Below are positions 60,484-64,000 of a DNA stretch of 64,000 nucleotides, one piece after another. The notes under the pieces are model-generated. The model searched no databases and was not told the origin of the DNA. It saw only the letters and a program-made list of their open reading frames with translations. How positions within the stretch are numbered: position 1 is the first letter of the stretch; the number at the start of each line of letters is the position of its first letter. This DNA is from Micrococcales bacterium (lineage in GTDB: Bacteria > Actinomycetota > Actinomycetes > Actinomycetales > Microbacteriaceae): contig JAFKIY010000003.1 in NCBI GenBank assembly GCA_017306245.1, positions 186,001-250,000 on the forward strand, given 5' to 3'. The translations under genes and the position numbers were made by a program.

Positions 60484-61194
60484 ATGGAAATTCGCTCGGG
60501 CGTGGAGCTGCCGGCACGGCGTGAAGACATTGACCTTCACACGTCGGACGGGCTCTCGCTCGTCGGAGAGCTTGCGACTCCGGTCGGCGGCACGGCGGTG
60601 GCGACCCTCGTGTGCCTCCACCCCCTCCCATCGGGGGGCGGTTTCATGGACTCGCACATCATCCGGAAGGCTGCGGCGCGGCTCCCGGCGCTCGCCGACC
60701 TTGCCGTACTTCGATTCAATTTCCGCGGTGTGACATCGCCCCGCGGCCGCTCCGAGGGCGAGTTCGGCGACGGGCTTGCCGAACGCCACGACCTTGCCGC
60801 GGCGATGGACTTCGTCGCGCAGCGCGCACTCCCGTCACCGTGGCTCCTCGGGTGGTCATTCGGAACCGAAATCGCCCTGAACTTCGGACTTCGATACCCG
60901 ATCATCGGGGCGATCCTGCTTTCGCCGCCGCTCAAACGCTCCACGCGCGAACAGGTTTCCGCGTGGTCGGGGTCCGGCAAACGTGTGGTTGCGGTGATTC
61001 CGGAATTCGACGACTACCTTCGGCCGACGGAAGCGCGGGAACGGTTCGCCGTCCTGCCGGAGACCGAACTCATCGCCGTGCCGGGCGGAAAACACCTCTG
61101 GGTCGGCGAGGCGCAGACACGGCAGGTCCTCACTGAAGTGGTCCGCGCCGTCAACCCGTCAGCGCTTCCGCTTCCCACCGAATGGCCCGACTGA
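60484..61194 (+). CDS. Alpha/beta hydrolase
   Basis: A 236-aa alpha/beta-hydrolase with the nucleophile elbow LLGWSFGTEIAL (Ser 125), an oxyanion region CLHPLPSGGGFMDSH, an acidic residue candidate in VIPEFDDYLRP and catalytic His in PGGKHLWVG. Resembles the dienelactone hydrolase/KANL3-like group. Substrate unknown. Confidence 0.87.
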   Translation: MEIRSGVELPARREDIDLHTSDGLSLVGELATPVGGTAVATLVCLHPLPSGGGFMDSHIIRKAAARLPALADLAVLRFNFRGVTSPRGRSEGEFGDGLAERHDLAAAMDFVAQRALPSPWLLGWSFGTEIALNFGLRYPIIGAILLSPPLKRSTREQVSAWSGSGKRVVAVIPEFDDYLRPTEARERFAVLPETELIAVPGGKHLWVGEAQTRQVLTEVVRAVNPSALPLPTEWPD

Positions 61195-61218
61195 CGGCCG
61201 GGCTCCACCCTGCGGAGG

Positions 61219-62268
61219 TCACAATTCGTTTTGCTGGGGCACCACAACCTGGTTGATGATGAGCAGGATGGATGCCGCGACGGGGATGGCGATGAGCGCA
61301 CCGAGGATCCCGAGCAGGGTACCGCCGGAAAGCGCCGCAATCACCACGATCACGCCGGGCACTTTCACCGCCCGATTCATGATGTTGGGGTTCAAGACGT
61401 ATGCCTCGATTTGCATGTAGGCGATGTAGTAAATGCCGACGGCAATCGCGGTGGGGACGCCATCGAAGAGGAGGCAACTGAGCGTGATGAGGACACTGCC
61501 CGACAGCGTTCCGACGAGCGGCACGAGGGAGAACAGGAAGGCGATGAATGCAAAGAGCGCCGGATATTCGGCCCCGACGATGGAAAGGTAAATGAAACTG
61601 AGGATGCCGTTGAACAGCGCGAGCGTGGCTTGACCGACCACATAGCGGCCGACCGAATCGCTGATCTGTTCCGCCAGATCCGCGAACCTCGCCCGCTTGG
61701 TTGCGGGAATCAACTGGTAAAGGCCCCGCTTCATGCTGTTGAGCGACGCCACGAAGTACAGCGTGAGGATGAGGACGATGATGATGCCGAACGCGCCGCT
61801 GGCAATGCCCAGGCCCACTTGCAAAACCCCACCGCCGATTGACGTGATGTTGTTCTTGATGAACTCGAGAGCGCCGGCGACGATCGCCTGAAGGTCGATG
61901 TAGCTGGGCAGGTTCTTCTGCACGGCGGCGACCCAGTTGTTGTCCTGGTCTCCCAGCGTCGCAATCAAGGGGGTCAGGCCGTTGATGAGGTTCGACGTTT
62001 GAGCGACGATGACCGGAATGACGGAAAACACGAGTCCGGTAAAGACGGCGAGAACCACGACGACGACGGTCAGGATGGCGAGCCAGCGGGGAAAGCGATG
62101 CCGCTCCAGCCAGGACACTGCCGGGTCCAGCCCGAGCGCGAGGAAGATCGCCGCGCCGATGTAGGTGATGATGGTCGCCAGAGTTCCGACCGCGGCACCG
62201 ATCCCGATGGCTACCAGAACACCGAGCCCGCCGAACAAACCGAGGCGGAACGCATTCTGGATTTTCAC
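61219..62268 (-). CDS. AI-2E family transporter
   Basis: A 349-aa polytopic membrane protein with paired N-terminal helices, a central soluble/helical region (about 110-170) and the C-terminal signature GTLSGSVLITLSCLLFDG, IMNRAVKVPGVIV and GGTLLGILGALIAIPVAA. The family includes AI-2 exporters and sodium/proton antiporters; the role here is open. It is downstream of the coiled-coil gene by 18 nt and probably co-transcribed. Confidence 0.9.
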   Translation of the reverse strand: MKIQNAFRLGLFGGLGVLVAIGIGAAVGTLATIITYIGAAIFLALGLDPAVSWLERHRFPRWLAILTVVVVVLAVFTGLVFSVIPVIVAQTSNLINGLTPLIATLGDQDNNWVAAVQKNLPSYIDLQAIVAGALEFIKNNITSIGGGVLQVGLGIASGAFGIIIVLILTLYFVASLNSMKRGLYQLIPATKRARFADLAEQISDSVGRYVVGQATLALFNGILSFIYLSIVGAEYPALFAFIAFLFSLVPLVGTLSGSVLITLSCLLFDGVPTAIAVGIYYIAYMQIEAYVLNPNIMNRAVKVPGVIVVIAALSGGTLLGILGALIAIPVAASILLIINQVVVPQQNEL

Positions 62269-62286
62269 GGTGCCCCTTCGCCTGCG

Positions 62287-63876
62287 CTAATCGTCTGCAG
62301 CGACTTTCTCCGCATCGCCGAGAACATTGCGAAGCGCCCCGAAGTATCCGGCGACCGCTTCCCGCTCGATTCTAATCTTCGCGAGGCGGTCTTCAGCCTC
62401 CGAAACGAGGGTGTTGGTCCGCTTCTCCGCATCGGCCACCATCGCCTTGGCGCGTGCTTCCGCATTGCTGAGAATCTCCGCGGCGCGCTTCTTCGCCGCC
62501 GCTTCGGTTTCCGCAGCACCCCGCGTGCTTTCGGCGGCGATCTGTTCCGCCTCCTGCCGCTTCTCGTTGGCGCGCTTGGTGGCCTCCGCCAGCTGGTCGC
62601 GCGCCTCGTCGAGATACTGCTGGTTTTGCGTGACAGCTTCCTGATGCTTTGCCAGGTACTCCTTCTCGGCCTCGTCGCGGCGGGTCGCCAGTTCCTTTTC
62701 GAGCGCCGACCGCGCCTTTTCGGCATCAGCCTTGAGGCGAGTTCGGGATGCGGAAAGCTCTGCTTCCAGTTCTGCCCGCGCGTGGTCGAGCTCGTTGGTG
62801 AAGTCCGAACGTGTCTGCTCCAGCTCCCGGTCGAGATCCGTGCGTTCCTTGTCGATATCGTGGGCGAGACTTGCCCGGGCTTCGGCGATTTCCGCTTCCA
62901 CCTTGGCCCGCGCCTCCTGATTGGAGCGCGCGATTTCGGCCTTTGCCGCCTTCGTTTCGAGGGCGAGCTTGGAGTGGGCTGAGGCCATGTCGTGCTTGAG
63001 TTTCGCCTGAGCGGCCTCCATTTCCTCCTCGAACTTGGAGCGCGCCTCGGCGAGTTCGCGTTCAAGATCGGCGCGCGCCTGTTCCGCCTCGGCGGCCAAT
63101 TGCGCCCGCGTCGCCTGAACTTCGCGTTCGGCGTCGGTGCGTTGCTGCTCGACGTCCCGCGCGAGGTCGCCCCACTGTTTCTCGGTTTCCGCCGTGAATT
63201 CCTTGCGGTTCTTTTCGGTATCCCTGGCCAGTGCGGCCGCTGCCTCGTTCGCTTCGGTCGTTTCCCGGATGGTGGCGGCCTTGAGTTCGGCGGCCTCGCG
63301 CTCCGCTTCCGATCGAAGCGCCGCCGCTTCGCGCTTGGCCGTCGCCTTGGCTTCCGCCGCCTCCGTGGACGCAGCACCGCGGATCGAGGCGGCCTCTTTG
63401 AGGGCATCCTGGTTCATGGCCTTGGCCTGGGCGCTGCTGCGCTCCAGCAAACCTTCCGCTTCCTTGCGCGCTGAGTCGACCATGTCGACAGCCTTCGCCT
63501 TCGCCTCGGCGACGATGCGGTCCGCTTCCTCCATCGCGGCAACCTTGAGAGCGCTGACTTCACCCTGGACGCTGCTGCGCAGTTTCTCCGCATCGATATC
63601 CGCCTGGCTGATCAGCCTCGTCGACTGTTCCTCCGCGACGCGCAGCACATTCTCCAGCCGGGTGCCCAGTCCGGTGTAGGTGGGGCGACCGATTTCATCG
63701 ATCTCGGCCTGGAGGTCAGCGACCATGGCGCCGAGGCGTTTGATTTCCTTGGCATTCTCCGCCTTGTCGCTGTTGGCCTTGTTCAGCGCGCGACGGAGGT
63801 CCTGCAGTGCGGAATCAACCTCCTCGCGGTTGTATCCGCGCATTGCAGTCGAAAAGGCCTCGTCGTCGGTTGCCAC
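62287..63876 (-). CDS. Long DivIVA-like coiled-coil protein (FilP/Scy-like)
   Basis: A 529-aa protein. The N-terminal DivIVA motif is FSTAMRGYNREEVDSALQDL, followed by a nearly unbroken coiled coil rich in Ala, Glu, Lys and Arg (about 30-500), with repeats such as EAEREAAELKAATIRE. Such proteins form cytoskeletal filaments or polar scaffolds in actinobacteria. GTG 63876 follows an AGGGAG site and gives the DivIVA motif at the very start. A TAAACT -10 box (63938-63933, minus) lies upstream; the last bases of the window beyond it show nothing else. Confidence 0.85.
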   Translation of the reverse strand: MATDDEAFSTAMRGYNREEVDSALQDLRRALNKANSDKAENAKEIKRLGAMVADLQAEIDEIGRPTYTGLGTRLENVLRVAEEQSTRLISQADIDAEKLRSSVQGEVSALKVAAMEEADRIVAEAKAKAVDMVDSARKEAEGLLERSSAQAKAMNQDALKEAASIRGAASTEAAEAKATAKREAAALRSEAEREAAELKAATIRETTEANEAAAALARDTEKNRKEFTAETEKQWGDLARDVEQQRTDAEREVQATRAQLAAEAEQARADLERELAEARSKFEEEMEAAQAKLKHDMASAHSKLALETKAAKAEIARSNQEARAKVEAEIAEARASLAHDIDKERTDLDRELEQTRSDFTNELDHARAELEAELSASRTRLKADAEKARSALEKELATRRDEAEKEYLAKHQEAVTQNQQYLDEARDQLAEATKRANEKRQEAEQIAAESTRGAAETEAAAKKRAAEILSNAEARAKAMVADAEKRTNTLVSEAEDRLAKIRIEREAVAGYFGALRNVLGDAEKVAADD

Positions 63877-63932
63877 GTCATCTCCCTGAATTTTCGACGG
63901 CCAGCAGTCGGGGCATCGGCCGGACACTGTCG

Positions 63933-63938
63933 AGTTTA
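63933..63938 (-). promoter_or_regulatory. -10 box TAAACT of the coiled-coil gene
   Basis: TAAACT on the minus strand lies 56 nt before the GTG at 63876. No clear -35 is seen. The leader holds an ATTCAGGGAG ribosome-site region. Confidence 0.4.
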
Positions 63939-64000
63939 GTGGTGCCGCAGTGTGCCGGGGAAAGCCGCGGAACCGCAGACCAGGGCGAAGGTTCCCAGAA

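Overview
The window is chromosomal DNA of a high-GC actinobacterium, most likely from the family Microbacteriaceae; I cannot name a genus. The evidence is the actinobacterial order of the ribosomal and translation genes, a DUF2469 gene between rnhB and yraN, a DUF222/HNH (13E12-type) gene, several LLM-family F420 oxidoreductases, many TAnnnT -10 boxes only 6-7 nt before the start codon (leaderless mRNAs), and a copy of the GGTTTCGATACG...CTACTCAACC extragenic palindrome that I know from this family. I saw no tRNA, rRNA, CRISPR array, prophage or insertion sequence.

Layout. 1-2.1 kb: 3' part of a membrane transglutaminase (TgpA-like). 2.1-4.9 kb, minus strand: a three-gene ABC importer resembling the cassette proposed to import F420-0. 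5.1-6.7 kb: the HNH gene, preceded by two inverted DnaA-box-like sites. 6.65-16.9 kb, minus strand: a nine-gene catabolic operon (beta-ureidopropionase, dihydropyrimidinase, LLM-type F420 oxidoreductase, NMT1/ThiY-like ABC importer, omega-aminotransferase, methylmalonate/malonate-semialdehyde dehydrogenase), with a divergent MocR regulator at 17.0 kb. Together these could import a pyrimidine-type compound and convert dihydrouracil through N-carbamoyl-beta-alanine, beta-alanine and malonate semialdehyde to acetyl-CoA. No classical dihydropyrimidine dehydrogenase is visible, so the LLM enzyme is a candidate for an F420-dependent first step.

18.4-31.2 kb: core genes yceD-like, rpmF, rnc, mutM, a double-GNAT acetyltransferase, smc, an MFS transporter, ftsY, a gamma-class carbonic anhydrase homologue, a second LLM enzyme and ffh. 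31.2-35.7 kb: a two-component system, a membrane protein, a third LLM enzyme and an EamA transporter. 35.9-41.7 kb: rpsP-khpA-rimM-trmD, map (opposite strand), a membrane protein, rplS, lepB, rnhB, DUF2469. 41.7-50.3 kb: FAD oxidoreductase plus cupin pair, yraN-yifB-dprA, a VapBC pair, an unknown gene, a metallophosphoesterase and xerC. 50.3-53.2 kb, minus strand: DUF2871 protein, a second two-component system and an M23-family protein. 53.5-59.5 kb: rpsB-tsf-pyrH-EamA-frr-cdsA and a DivIVA-like protein. 59.5-63.9 kb: a transglycosylase-like secreted protein, a small Cys/His protein, an alpha/beta hydrolase, an AI-2E transporter and a long DivIVA-like coiled-coil protein.

The most unusual structural signal is a set of long inverted repeats (arms 12-40 bp, loops about 30-65 nt). 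Several lie at convergent gene junctions (ftsY/carbonic anhydrase, ffh/regulator, trmD/map), where they look like bidirectional terminators. Two others lie in frame inside essential-type genes (mutM and smc) and add low-complexity peptide to the proteins. Three of them, plus a single arm after mutM, share the core AATTCAGG. This resembles palindromic elements that can insert into coding sequence. A second unusual feature is that ribosomal proteins bS16 and uS2 both carry very long Lys/Ala/Glu/Asp tails.
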